A stretch of 64,000 nucleotides of DNA, from the NCBI GenBank assembly GCA_025201765.1, contig MU623463.1, positions 45,052 through 109,051 of the forward strand, in the 5' to 3' direction. Numbering within the stretch: the first letter of the stretch is position 1; each line of letters starts with the position of its first letter. A program made the position numbers and the translations under genes. Of the stretch, positions 11,584 through 23,454 are shown in pieces. Source of the DNA: Daldinia sp. FL1419 (Eukaryota > Ascomycota > Sordariomycetes > Xylariales > Hypoxylaceae). Below the pieces are notes generated by a model. The model searched no databases and was not told where the DNA came from. It saw only the letters and a list, made by a program, of their open reading frames with translations.

Positions 11584-13129
11584 TTCTAAATTTGAGGTAT
11601 AAGAAATGGAATATATTGATTAAATTTTCTTGATCGAACAAAATCGTCTATATCAACCACCGAAGAGGGGTTAGTTAGGATATTGCTGTTTTGTGATGGT
11701 CTTCAGCGTACTAATGTCATTGTTATTTACATTGAAGTTATCTCAGCGAGCTCAGACCAGGGGTTGGAGTTGATGTACCTTTCCAGCCACTAGCGTTTTG
11801 ACCAATCAAAAATTTCGAAATTATTGGAAACGCAACTTCCAACATGTACAGTACATAGTACTTCTGGTGCTGAATACTAATTGAGGTGCCGGTCGCACCA
11901 CTTACAACCGTGTTTTAATTCCAACACCCATACAACAAGACACAATACTTATATAATTGTGGAAAAAATGCTAGGGGACTTTAGAAATGGTATTAGGACC
12001 TAGTAATCATAAAATATCCTTGATATTTTGATATTTTGATATTTTGATATAGCAGTGGTTGTTTTAACGGAATTATTTGTTTGTATTGGGTATGGTTGTT
12101 ATTCACGTGATTTACGTGATGATTTGAAAAATGACAGGCTAAGTCAATTACCTACTTAGGTTAGTTAGGTTAAAGGGTTAGGAAAAATCGAAAAATGATT
12201 CTATTCAGATACAACAAAGCCTCGAGGCTAGGGAATTGATATGACTAGCTCCGAGCGAAGAGACTAAAGTGATATTGTGTGCTGTGGTCGTATGATTGAA
12301 GATGAGGCCTTTTTAAGAGTAAAATTTGTATCGAGAGGAGTGACGTGAAGTCTCGAAAGTACCGAGTTTGTCTCTTGACGGATTTATCCCAGAAACTTGG
12401 GCGGAGAGTTCGCCGGCTTTGTACGAGCTGGTTTCCCGGGCATGTCCGACTAAATAAGTAGCTGATCTCTCGGATTCTGGCAAATAGGCTAACCTAGTAG
12501 GGATGGTCTTTTTCTACTATGTATACCACCTGTAGGTAGACTTCTACGGCGTAAAATCAAGTTAACGTCTAATAACGCACTAAAGCATCGATGAATAGCC
12601 AGTCCTGTCGTGATAACAGTAATCCATATACGCTGTACGTATGAATATCAAGCAATGGTATCAAATAAGTAAGGTACCTTACTGTATGTACGACGGCAAG
12701 TTTGTCCCTTTTCTATGCCAATACCAATCCCCCCACCCAAAGATTAAGGAGTAATTGTTACTGGAAGTTTATGGCTAAGTTACTTACTGAGTCAGTAAAT
12801 ATAACCCATTAACTCCTTCTACTACAAGACAACGAGAATTGTACTCATTCCAAAACATACACCATCTGACTGATATACGGGTAGGTAATCTTTTCCTCCA
12901 AATTGTACAATGTACGTGATCAACACCAAAAAAATACAACAAGACTGTATAGGTAGAGTCGCGTATGTACTGTTCGCCGCTCAACTAACAACCTGGAAAA
13001 AAAAAAAAAAAAGGCCAGAACATATCTCTAGGTATATAACACAGCCTGAAATTCCAGCAAAATAACAACTCGCTCCGCTACAATGCGTTCATGTTGTCAC
13101 GGGGGGTATCATCAAGTCGTTGTCCCTTA
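11584..13129. other. Gene-free interval with an 8-bp tandem repeat
   Basis: No convincing coding sequence. The interval holds about four copies of a GATATTTT unit at 12021-12050, a poly-A tract just after 12990 and scattered GGTA/TACC runs. It contains the upstream region of the M20 peptidase gene and the 3' UTR of the kinase gene. Confidence 0.5.
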
Positions 13130-15915
13130 TCAACGCTCACTAGCTATTACGGTCCCAGCACTGGTACCAAGGCCCAGCGCAACATCTTTGGAGTCTGCCT
13201 CACCTTCATAAATTTCTTCTACCTTCTCCCCAGGGATTTGCATGATGGGGCTGAACTGATCTACCTCTTCGACGTCATCTTCAGGCTCAGCATCGCATAT
13301 AGCTTCTTCCGCTTCTTCATCTTCTTCTTGGATGGTGATCTCGCCGCTCCTCTTCCCCAGGCCACTTGCACTTGCGCTCCGACTATGACTGCTAGAACCA
13401 GGCCCGGAGCGCGATGGGTTGCCAATGGAAAGCATAGGACCCTTAAAAATATTGCGCTTGCGCTTCGCGAACAGAACGGAAGGGCTATTTGACGTGAATG
13501 GATTAGGAGAACCAGGAGGATTCTGTCCCGACTTAGATGAAGGCATACCCTCGTTAAAATTCAACGCAAGGGCAGGTCCGCGGACAAGGCGGATATTAGA
13601 TGGAAATGATGTGCTTGTCGGCGTAGCTGGGAGAACCTTGACAGAATGATGCGGTGACCGTCCTGGCGTTCTCGTTGTAGATACAGATCCAGTAGAGCTT
13701 GTGGAACTAGCTTTCGAGTGTGAATGGTGATGGTGAGGCATCGTTCGAATAGAGGAAAGCGAGGAGGAGGTTGATTTTCGACCTCGTAGGCCGATGGATG
13801 AACGACGAACTGTAGATCGCGGCGTTACAGGTCCTGGGGACAAAGATTGGCGCTTATATGATGAAGTGCTGGACGGTATACGATATTGTCCTTGATTAGA
13901 TGTAGAGAGCGGAGCTGGCATGGGCTTCCTAACGGTGTTACCGTCGCTTCTCCCAACACCCTTAACACTCCCATTGGGTAGATTTGGCGAATTCCCGCCA
14001 CTCAGCTCAGCGGCACCCTGAATAGAGGCAGGATACTTACTGGTATGAGGCCGGGGACTAGGCTCCTTGGGGTTCTTGCTGGCGCCTGGCTGGCCGTCTT
14101 TAGCAGCTAGGTTGGGCGTAGACATGCTCCCGCGCTTATTGGGCCTATGCCGTCTCGTATTTTCAACAATCCAATGCGTCCAATTCTTCCACGTAGCAAC
14201 AATCGCCTGCGATGGTTTCCTCCGTACTTTCTGCGGTGGAATAAGCTCCTGCGGCTCGTGTCCTCCTAAAGCGTCCGACGTGGTTACAAGGTGAAGGGTT
14301 GAACCTCTAGATCTTGCACTTCGGAGTATACCCTCCTTTGGTGGCGGTATTGGCCGCCGTTGACGAGAAGAGCTAGTCGATCTGATGGAGTCTTTGTCTA
14401 CCGGAGGTGGCGGCGTGGTACCACCAGTGCTTGGATGAGTGTTTATTCGAGGCTCGGGCAAGTTTGGCAATTCCGGGACTGGGAATTCACTGTATGCAGC
14501 ACTCCTCCTTTCTGAGCGACCCCTCATTCTAGGCATGGGCGGCTCACCCAGCATACCGGAACCATTGGGATCTTCATCTAGAATCGGCGCCATGCGTTCG
14601 AGTTTGCTGGACGCGGCCGAAAATCGACGGGAGCTTCGATTTTCAGCTTCTCTTTCTTTTCTCCTTCTTTCCCTTCTACGAGCTTTCCTCTCCTCTTTTT
14701 CTAACAAAAGCGTCCACCAACCAGTCAGCACATCGCATCGCTGAGCCAAAACGCTTTCAATTACAGCGTCAATATCTACGCCAGCACTCCGCATCCGCTG
14801 TAGGCAATCCTTCTCTAAGTGTGTAGTAAATGGTGGTGGCTGATGTAGCTTAAGAATTGCTTGCTGCTGAGGAGCATACTCCGAAAGAAATGCATGCGAA
14901 AGAATTTCGGGTAAGGTAGGCCTCAGTAGAGGCCTTTTGGAGAGGAGGACCTTGATTAGTGCAACCGCATCGGGGGGTAGATGCCCAGGATATTTCGGTT
15001 CCTCCGTTAGAATCTTGTTCCTCGTGATGCTATCGTCGTCGTCGTCGAACGGCAGCTCACCACATAATAAGGCATAGAGGATTACGCCCAAGCTCCAGAC
15101 GTCTATTTTTTCACCCGCATATTTCTCTCCTTTCAACATCTCAGGTGCCGAGTAGCATATTGTACCGCAGAACGTCTGGAGATAGTTGGCTTTGCCCTCA
15201 TATTCGCGAGTAAAGCCGAAGTCGACTAACTTAACGTTCTCGTGCTTGTCAAGCAAGATGTTTTCTAGTTTTAGGTCACGATGGACACACGACTGTTGGT
15301 GCACGTAGGTAACGGCACCAACGAGCTGTGTAAATATCCTCTGGACCTTTTCAACGGGGAGGGGGCCATGATTAAGGAGATAATTATAGAGTTCATCCCC
15401 TACGTATGGTCAGTAACCGTTTAAGGTCAGGCTATCGAAAATAATGGCATACCTGGGCAATACTCCAGAACAAGCCATACTAAGGACTCGGTTACTATGA
15501 TTTCGTATAGACGCGCGATATGAGGGTGGACAAATTGCCGGTGGTGGTGGATTTCTCGGGCAAGGTTAGAGTCATCCTTGTTGGCTGACTTGAGTACAAC
15601 CTATTACGATCAGAATCGGTGCCAGGAGAATCTGGTGGAAGCTTAAAAAGTGCGACAAACCTTGGAGCCATTCGTAAGCTTGTGATTTGCGAGGTAGACT
15701 TTTCCAAAGGAACCCTTCCCTATCAGTCTTCCTAACGTGTAATTTCCAACATGCTTTAGGTCTTTGTTCGAGAATTCACTGTTGAAAAGGAAAGACGTCA
15801 GTACCTGGTGTCACGGGTTTGGGGTCAACGGGACCTAGAAATAGTTGACTTACTCTAGTAATTCCTGATACGAATTGGCAAGCTGTAGGTAGGTACACAT
15901 CATTTCATTAGCCAT
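13130..15915 (-). CDS. Serine/threonine protein kinase, CAMK/AMPK-like, with long disordered tail
   Basis: Four exons (15915-15854, 15778-15661, 15600-15453, 15399-13130) with introns of 75, 60 and 53 nt give 865 aa. The kinase domain covers about residues 34-285: glycine loop GKGSFGKV (41-48), ATP lysine in VVLKSA (K64), HRDLKLEN (149-156), DFG at 169-171 and APE at 194-196. The activation segment TFCGTICYSAPEM and the DVWSLGVILYALLCGELPF segment are typical of the SNF1/KIN1/KIN4/HSL1 group. Beyond it come a basic RRRERRRKERE stretch and about 500 residues rich in Ser, Pro and Arg, then an acidic EEDEEAEEA patch. The start MANEMMCTYLQLANSYQELL is my choice; the ATG at 15900 is also in frame. 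The exact orthologue is uncertain (KIN4/FRK1- or Ppk-like). Confidence 0.85.
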
Positions 15916-17005
15916 TGAGCATTCAAAACGCGCCCGGAGGGGCGAAGCGTATTTGTCCGTTTTACCAACCTTTGCTTTCCGCCCCAGCGCCTCGGCCTTG
16001 GCTTTATTCGTCTGCATGACCCTCTACAACCTATCTTCAGCGCCGCCCATTCCCTCTAAGATACCGAGTGTTATTATATATATTGGCGTTTCCACGAGGA
16101 CGTTTGTTGGTAGTAGTGTATTTGTGGACTGGGCTGGGACGCCAGACTATGCCTCGAAGATGGCAATCAGCGCCTAACCGAATGCGATGAAGCATGAATA
16201 GGATGACTGATTATACCAAGAAGATGGCAATACCAATTATTTCGACCCGACCGCAGTATATGTAAACTCGGACAGGGCGGACAGCGGCGAAGTTATGCGC
16301 GTCGAGGCGTCAAGCTTTAAAGCGTCGAGCAATCATATAGAGATCTTGTCGCTCAAATCTCATACGAGCATATCTCGCGTCGTCGCGACTTCTTGGACCT
16401 TATAAACCTCTCAAAGACGGGCGCGGTCGGATGAATCGTTCGGCTTGGGGATAATAGAGAATAAAGACAAGAAATGTATTATTAGCCCGATAAAGTAAGT
16501 ACCTAGGCAGAAATGACAACTCGTGCCGATGTTGTCGGTCGATACTTGATGTTACGCAAAGCAATATGTTTCCGACAAACTACAAATTGATTTAACTACA
16601 ACTGAGAGTTAGAAAAGGTTTCTAATCTTCTTTTTTCTGAACGCCAATGACAATAAGCAGAATGAGCAGGGACAAGTAAGGATCGCCATTGCCCCGGGGC
16701 TGCCCGAGCTTCGACAGCTGACATTACCATTGCGCTGTGGTCTCATGCAGGGATCCGCAAGCAGGACAGGGAAACCATGGGGACCCTAGCGGTCTTAGCG
16801 GCCCCTTAAATAACCTTATCGATTAGTACTGCCCGTCAGCCTGTGTTAGCTGCTTATCAGGTACATGTGTGTACCTAAGATAGGTACCTAGGTAGGTAGG
16901 TATCCTAACAGGTGCCAACGGGCTGTTAGGCGTTAAGGTACAGACGAATACAAAGATTCAACGTTGTCCGATTAGGTACCTGTTAGTACCGATATACTGA
17001 TCCTA
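15916..17005. other. Gene-free interval between kinase and DUF3445 genes
   Basis: No supported gene. It holds the kinase upstream region and, at about 16875-16905, a TAGGTACCTAGG-type palindromic repeat run. The composition is ordinary. Confidence 0.5.
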
Positions 17006-18324
17006 TTAGGATCTTAAATATTCGGAAACACTCTTCCCCCAACGTACTCCTCCTTTGTAAGTCCACATTCCGGGTGCGTTACCAATCTTCAACCCATTAA
17101 TAGCGTCAGCAAGATCTGGTCCGAGCCCTTCTTCTTTGATTTCTTTAATGGGATATAAATATGTTTTAAAGGAGAACAATATTCCTCGTGTCTTGGGCAT
17201 CCGTGTTAATGTTTGCAACTCCATTCTAACCCGTGTCTGTCGGCTATTAATACCAGTTCGATTCCATATTACTTCTTGCATGCTCGCTCACCTCTTCTAC
17301 GTTTACGTCAATGTCTTCTTCTACTTGATCCCCCTTGTGCACGTGATTGCTAGAGACATTAAATAATTCGGAATTCGTCGTTATCGACCACTGTACATTG
17401 GTGTTGGTCAGTCTGGGTTTGTAAGTGACGCTTTAATTCGTAGATCGCTCACGTTAACCCGGTAAGCACTTTTGCCAACTTCCAGCCGACTAAAGTATCT
17501 TTCCATACTTAATCCAATCCTTTCGTATGATGGAACTGGTTCGTGTATATCTTTCAACAATTTCCCCATCTTGCTAGCTGGATCAAAACCACTTGGGCAG
17601 CAACACACAAAACCAACACATTGATGTCCGTCCGGTGTCTCCTGTAGAAAGAACATATCATCTTCAACGGTCTCGCCAAGACTTCGCAAGGTAGCTATCG
17701 GGTCGTCAGGAGGCAAAAGTGGAAGAGACACACCAGTCACTTGGTTATGGAAACTTTTGCCATCTCCTTTAAAAAGTGTCGGATATCTAGTCAACAGATA
17801 CCCTTGAAGGTATGAATAAGCTTCATTCACCACTTCAATCCCTGGAGGCAGACAGCCTAGTGTGTGGTTTGGATGCTTGGCCATTGTAACTCGTCGCTCT
17901 TGTATGCGAGATAGATAATTACGGTCAATGACTATGAGATCCGACGGGGATGCTGATTTGAGCGCTGCGTAGTATGTTACCAACGTGAGCTTGCTAAGGA
18001 AGAGCTACCTTAGGTAGTTCGAGAGTCCTTCACATACCCATTGTTATGTGATAGATCGGCTTGAATGGTCGAAACTTCTGCGGCTCCGTTGTCTGCCAGT
18101 CAAATTCATGGAGAGGTTCAATACTAGGACCAGATAGGGGAGCCCCGCCATTCTTTTCGCGAGACAACTCGATATTCTCCTGCATCCTAATTAATATTCA
18201 CATATTCACATAGTTTCACGGCAGATACCATCATGAAGCTTACCTTTTTGGTATGACGATTCCATATCCATATAAGGACCATAGAAAAGCTTGTTAAAGT
18301 GAGTGAGATGAGAAAGATCGACAT
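17006..18324 (-). CDS. DUF3445 / haem-dependent oxidative N-demethylase-like protein
   Basis: Five exons: 18324-18244, 18179-18038, 17964-17453, 17390-17292 and 17236-17006. The introns are 64, 73, 62 and 55 nt, and the product is 354 aa. The N-terminus (MSIFLISLTLTSFSMVLIWIW) is a membrane anchor or signal anchor. The body follows DUF3445: KFRPFKPIYHITM, a RYPTLF motif, HNQVTG, CCCPSGFDPASKMGKLL, DIHEPVPSYE, then the spliced NWSITTNSELF, LQTLTRMPKT and GNAPGMWTYK, ending VSEYLRS. Characterised bacterial members are haem proteins that oxidatively demethylate secondary amines; fungal members are mostly unstudied. Each splice restores conserved family sequence, so the model is well supported. 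It could be the first gene of the accessory cluster to its right, though 3.2 kb separates them. The substrate is unknown. Confidence 0.82.
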
Positions 18325-21300
18325 GTTTATGTTACACAACGTCGAGACGTTGTTATATAACTAATGAGAATGATTCCTATAGTTTATACCCATCACGGGA
18401 TATTTGGGTACTCTTTATATTCATGTTGTAGGTACCTCTTATCATTCCAACCCCGCATATTCCCCATCATAGGAATATTTTAGTACATGTGCGATACAAC
18501 GTTTTGATAGTGTCCTTGGTTAATGCTGCTATATATTGTCGGAGTTAGCCGATGCCGGCCAGCACTCGGCATATTAATAATTCTGTCTTGTCTTGAAAGG
18601 CGTGTCACGAGAAGCTTTTCGGAATTCTTTCATGTTACGTCTTAGCAGCTAAACGCGCCTCTAAGTAACCATAACAAATATTTATACATGCTAAGTTGCC
18701 TTTCGATCCCGAGTTTTACTCCTGACTCGGGGGATAAGAGGTACTTAAGTTGTAGTTGTAGTGAATATAACTATGCCTGTACAGATTGAGAAGTGCGCTG
18801 AACTATTTGGCTAACGAACATAATTGATCCATTCGAGACCTGGCATCAATCATGAACGAGCCTGTATCGTCCAAGTCAGCATATGCTGTGTCGGGTGGGA
18901 GATCAGTGGAGAAGATAGAAACCGAGAGAGATCTATTATTACATCGACTCTCCTATACTTTATTAGTACTGCCACAATTCTCGCAACCAATCAGATCTTT
19001 TGAATCGCCCTGCAGTTGGCAGCATTTTCCTTCACACTTATCCCATAGGCATAGGGCTTACAAAGGATGCAAATGGCATAACGTGGTCTTGAAAAACGCG
19101 CTCTATCGAATGATACTAATTATCCATACCTTTACATGAAGGTGGAAGAGTTCAATTGATTCTATAAGAAATTTATTGGACTTGCGTTGATGTGTGGCTA
19201 GCCAATCAGAGGCCAGGCCTGTCTGGCTGCTACCTATCTCTCTACCCCTTTCTCAGAGTGAGCGCTTGCGCGAACAGGGCACATAGCTAGTAATTATACA
19301 TATAAAAGAGGCTTCAAGTGCCCTCGCCGAAGATTATAATTTTAGGTGATATTAATCCAATACTTCTACACGGCTACTTTACAGCAGCGACGCCGCTACT
19401 TATGACGTTCACTCCAACATCTGATCTCACCCGGGGGCCGGGGGTACTTTTCGATAGCTCTTGGGTGGATCAGCTCTTATATCTAGCATCGTGGATACAG
19501 ATCCTTACTCCTAAGAAAGTACTTTAGATGATAGACAAGAGGGGGTTAGAAATGATTATCAGGTTTCTAGCTTGTGCTACATATAGAACAAATCCTTTGT
19601 TCTATGTGTAGTCACCTTTAGCCATTATGGCTTATAAACACATAGGTACGCAGGAAACCTTTGTTTGCCTTGGCTGTTGTTGGAAAAGGAACTAGAGATA
19701 GCTGAAATTCCAATACGATCAGAGATCCGATAGGGTACCAGCCTTATTCTTAATATTAAGCTCGCTGGTACCGTTCTGCAGAAGCTTCTGCAAGTTCGAT
19801 ACCTTTTTAGTTGGAAGCCTGCTAAGGTTGTGTGTTCTCGCCGATACTAAAGATGAATACCTCTAATATAACTGCAAGACGGTAATCGTATTACTACTTG
19901 AGATAGAAAAATAACGTGCTCTACTCATGACTTTATGAGTCTTCACATTGGTTGTATTGAAAAGTGGAAACGGCGGCGTAATGACGAGCTCAAATCCGTA
20001 AATATGTGCAGCACTATCTGGTTTTGCAGCGCCGATCCTTTCAAAAGCAAATACTTGGTGATGGAAGATTGGCACTATGCTAGTTCTAATAGGGATTTAT
20101 TCCTAATTCCTGAGTGGTGTAAGTCCACAGGTCCCTCCCCTTCCTAGATGCATACGAATGTCTGCATGGAAGTAGACCGGCTTTCACCCTACTGTCAACC
20201 GTCATATTTCCACCGAAATGTAACGATCTAAGTGAACATAAATAAGTAAGGATAGCCTTATTATAACAGGTCGAACTAGCCTGGCTGGGTTCTAGTTATA
20301 CCTAACATGGTAGGTATCTGAAGTAGATAGGCAACCTGGGTAGAAGGTAGCTATTGTTGCGCCAAATATCCTGGCTGGGGAAATATTCGACGGCTTTAAC
20401 TAAATCGTTATTATATATACGCCTTTGTAGTAAAACTTGAATGGCTTAGGTATTGATCAGGTATGCCTTTTGACGACGCCGTGATAATAGAGCCTTTGCC
20501 CAAGTTCCCTCGCAAATAGTCCATTGCTGTGCTATAATCATTGAATAGGCTTAAGAAGCTGAGACTAATATTACACCTAGATCCCTTGGAAGGTGCTCTT
20601 TGTGATACTTAGCTCGACCTTTTATACTACGGTATTTGTTAGAATCTTGGAAATACTGTCGGCTTGTATATCAATACTAACTTGAATGTTGCCATATTCG
20701 AGACCTGATCCTACCCGATATGTACCCAATTACGCGAAATCCACTACGCTCCGCCTTGACCGTAAAAACTCTTGTCTACTACGTAAATATTTGAGGGATT
20801 AAAGTCAGTAATATGCCGATCTTGACTAGCAATTTCGACAGCGGTATAGTACCTACCTCCATCTCTGCCTACCTAGGAAGTATGCACCTAATCCAAGTAC
20901 TAGTGCGCCCCTCTGTGTTATACTATTTAAGAGCCTAAGCGTAGTACGTGTGGGCCTCCTCGGCTTCTACCCCCTAGTCGAGATGCAACCTTAATCTTAT
21001 CAGATCATCATTGTGCATATAAGTTAAAGTGCTAGATGCGAATATCGTAGTCTTGCATATGCTAACACATTCTTCTACCAAGACGCACAAAGGTGACTTA
21101 GGACATTAGGACGTGATGGCGTAGTGGTATTGGTATCCAACCTCGTCCAATAAGGGTGATGTCGTCGGTCTCTACCTATATCTAGTTTAGGTCTGGCACA
21201 GGGGCTGTAACCTCGTCTGTATCCGTGACTGAAGAGCGGATTTTCGAGACGCCTATGGATTACAGACAAGCATTCCCTGTTCAAGGTTTGATGCTACCCT

Positions 21301-21507
21301 TGCGTTTCACTGCGATATCGCTATGTGCATGCTATAATATCGCTTCTGTGGTTTTAAGACAAAGTCGTGACGCGGTTATTGGTGCGCGGTGTTCGTGTAT
21401 ATAAACCCTCGCTGTGATGGCGATGCTTGGGCTTTACTCATAATTGAAAATAATTACAATTCTCTTATTCTGGTGATCGTAGGTACTACCCGTTCTACAT
21501 TTTCATA
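18325..21507. other. 3.2 kb gene-free interval
   Basis: No reading frame here resembles a protein family, and the open frames (for example 18852-19139) look random. There is a near-perfect hairpin at 19579-19609 (ACATATAGAACAAA against TTTGTTCTATGTGT) and a short inverted repeat around 19734-19773 (GGTACCAGC/GCTGGTACC). Composition is mildly AT-rich but not RIP-like. It probably contains relic sequence and the GMC gene promoter. Confidence 0.45.
21398..21405 (+). promoter_or_regulatory. TATA box of the GMC oxidoreductase gene
   Basis: TATATAAA lies 103 bp upstream of the GMC oxidoreductase ATG, a plausible core promoter distance for a fungal gene. This is inferred from motif and spacing only. 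Confidence 0.45.
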
Positions 21508-23454
21508 ATGGTTCCCTTGGCCCTGGCTAAACTTCTCTTCTTTGTCCCCTTGGCTCTATCTGCTTCGTCATACAAAAACTCGACCCAACCTATCGAAGAT
21601 GACCACTTCGACTATATTGTAGTCGGCTCGGGTCCCGGAGGAGGGCCGTTGGCCGTGAATCTGGCTCAAGCAGGTTGGTCCGTACTTCTTCTGGAGGCTG
21701 GCCGAAACTACACCGGGAAGGATAACCAACGGATTCCTGCATTTATTGGAGAAGCCCAATTCGATCCTGCCCAGTCGTGGGAGTTCTACGTGAAGGACTA
21801 CAGTAACGAAACCCAAGCCTCTCGCAATGATAAGCTGGTTTGGAAAAAGCCAGATGGTAGCTACTGGGTCGGCCAAAACCCTCCCGAGGGATCAACCGCT
21901 CTGGGTGTTTGGTACCCTCGGGCCGGTACGCTAGGAGGTTGTGATACCCACAATGGTGGGCTTACCGTCAGGCCGTCGGATTGGGATTGGGACAATTTTG
22001 TGAATCTAACTGGCGACTCGAGCTGGGCACACGAACACATGCTTGAATATTTCGAAAAGATCGAACGCAACCTTTTCCTGCCAAAGTCAACGCCCGGCCA
22101 CGGGTTTTCTGGCTACCAACCCGTCAGTCGTGGAGAAAAATCTCTTTTTGAAAAAGAGCCGCAGATTCTCGCAGTGGCTCAGGGATCCGCCGCTGCCTCC
22201 GGATTTACGGCTAGGTCTACTTCTCAAGACTTCGACGTAATCGCTCAACAAGATATCAATGAGTTATCCCTGGACCGTGATCTTCGGAATGACGTATATC
22301 AAATCAGTTTCAAGAAAGACGAGCGCGGTCGTCGATATTCCTCAGGCTCCAGGGTGAATGATGCCGTCGCCCAAGGCCTGCCATTAACCGTCCGGTTTGA
22401 CAGTCTTGTTACGAAGGTTCTGATTAACGATTTTTTAAGAGCAACGGGAGTGGAATATTTAGAAGGGGAGAGCCTATATAGGGCCGATCCTCGTTCTACG
22501 GGAAATGAGACTGGAATTCGTCGAAATGTCTCCGCCAAGCGAGAGGTCATCGTTTCGGCAGGCGCTTTTAACACCCCTCAGATCCTTCTACTTAGTGGCG
22601 TTGGTCCAGCTGACGAATTAAAGAAGCACAATATCCCCGTGATCGTGGACCTACCGGGTGTTGGTCGAAATCTCCAAGATCATTACGAAATTCCTGTCAT
22701 CCAGGAATTTCCAAATAACTTTACCTACTGGGATGATTGCGATGTCCCTGAGGGTCAGGTGAATCCATGCTACGAGAAGTGGGAAAAGAACGGGACTGGC
22801 CCCTGGTCGACACTCGGCTTTTTCAACTTCGTCTTGAAGACTAGCTCGGAAACTCCCCGGGTGGGGGAACGGGATCTAATTTTATATGGCGCGGCAGAGG
22901 GTATTCTGGGACATTTGCCCCCTTACACCAATCTAACCGGTATCCTAAGCGCTACAAACGTGTACACCTACACAATCTCGGAATCGCATTCCCGGAACCG
23001 CGCGGGCACCGTCACACTCCGCAGTTCCGATCCGAGAGACGTTCCAGAGATTAACTTTGAATACTTTACTGACGGAGGAGATAAAGACGTGCAAGGTCTA
23101 GTTGATGGGATCAAGTTCGCACGTCAGATCTTCAAGTCGATGCCGGGTCTCGGCGGCTTGACTAGAGAGGTCTACCCCGGGGAGGATGTAAAGACCCATG
23201 AACAGCTCAAGCAGTACGTGCGCGATCAGGCGTATGGGCACCACGCTTCAAGCACGGCTGCTATCGGTAGCGATGATGATCCCCTCGCTGTACTAGACTC
23301 TAACTTCCGTGTGAGAGGCGTCCAGAGCTTGAGGGTCGTGGATGCCTCGGCCTTCCCGGAGACCCCAGGAACCTTCCCATTGATTTCTATTTTCATGGCG
23401 AGTGAAAAAGCTAGCGATGCTATCTTGAAAGATGCATCTTATACGGACAATTAG
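21508..23454 (+). CDS. Secreted GMC-family FAD oxidoreductase
   Basis: A glucose-methanol-choline oxidoreductase: FAD-dependent oxidation of an alcohol or sugar. It is a single exon of 648 aa. The N-terminus (MVPLALAKLLFFVPLALSAS) is a clear signal peptide and many N-glycosylation sites (NxS/T) follow. The FAD dinucleotide motif VVGSGPGGG is at residues 38-46, followed by LLLEAG. The GMC signatures are present: LGGCDTHNGG, then GAFNTPQILLLSGVGP, then GVGRNLQDH. The catalytic His sits in AYGHHASST (H578/H579). The C-terminal segment is DASAFPETPGTFPLISIFMAS; the usual second catalytic His/Asn position is not obvious there. Relatives are choline-dehydrogenase-like or aryl-alcohol-oxidase-like proteins. 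It is a candidate tailoring enzyme of the neighbouring cluster, although secretion suggests an extracellular or late step. Confidence 0.9.
   Translation: MVPLALAKLLFFVPLALSASSYKNSTQPIEDDHFDYIVVGSGPGGGPLAVNLAQAGWSVLLLEAGRNYTGKDNQRIPAFIGEAQFDPAQSWEFYVKDYSNETQASRNDKLVWKKPDGSYWVGQNPPEGSTALGVWYPRAGTLGGCDTHNGGLTVRPSDWDWDNFVNLTGDSSWAHEHMLEYFEKIERNLFLPKSTPGHGFSGYQPVSRGEKSLFEKEPQILAVAQGSAAASGFTARSTSQDFDVIAQQDINELSLDRDLRNDVYQISFKKDERGRRYSSGSRVNDAVAQGLPLTVRFDSLVTKVLINDFLRATGVEYLEGESLYRADPRSTGNETGIRRNVSAKREVIVSAGAFNTPQILLLSGVGPADELKKHNIPVIVDLPGVGRNLQDHYEIPVIQEFPNNFTYWDDCDVPEGQVNPCYEKWEKNGTGPWSTLGFFNFVLKTSSETPRVGERDLILYGAAEGILGHLPPYTNLTGILSATNVYTYTISESHSRNRAGTVTLRSSDPRDVPEINFEYFTDGGDKDVQGLVDGIKFARQIFKSMPGLGGLTREVYPGEDVKTHEQLKQYVRDQAYGHHASSTAAIGSDDDPLAVLDSNFRVRGVQSLRVVDASAFPETPGTFPLISIFMASEKASDAILKDASYTDN

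Noticed and set aside
18852..19139. 95-codon plus-strand frame
   Set aside because: No motif, no gene-like codon pattern and no splice partner could be found.
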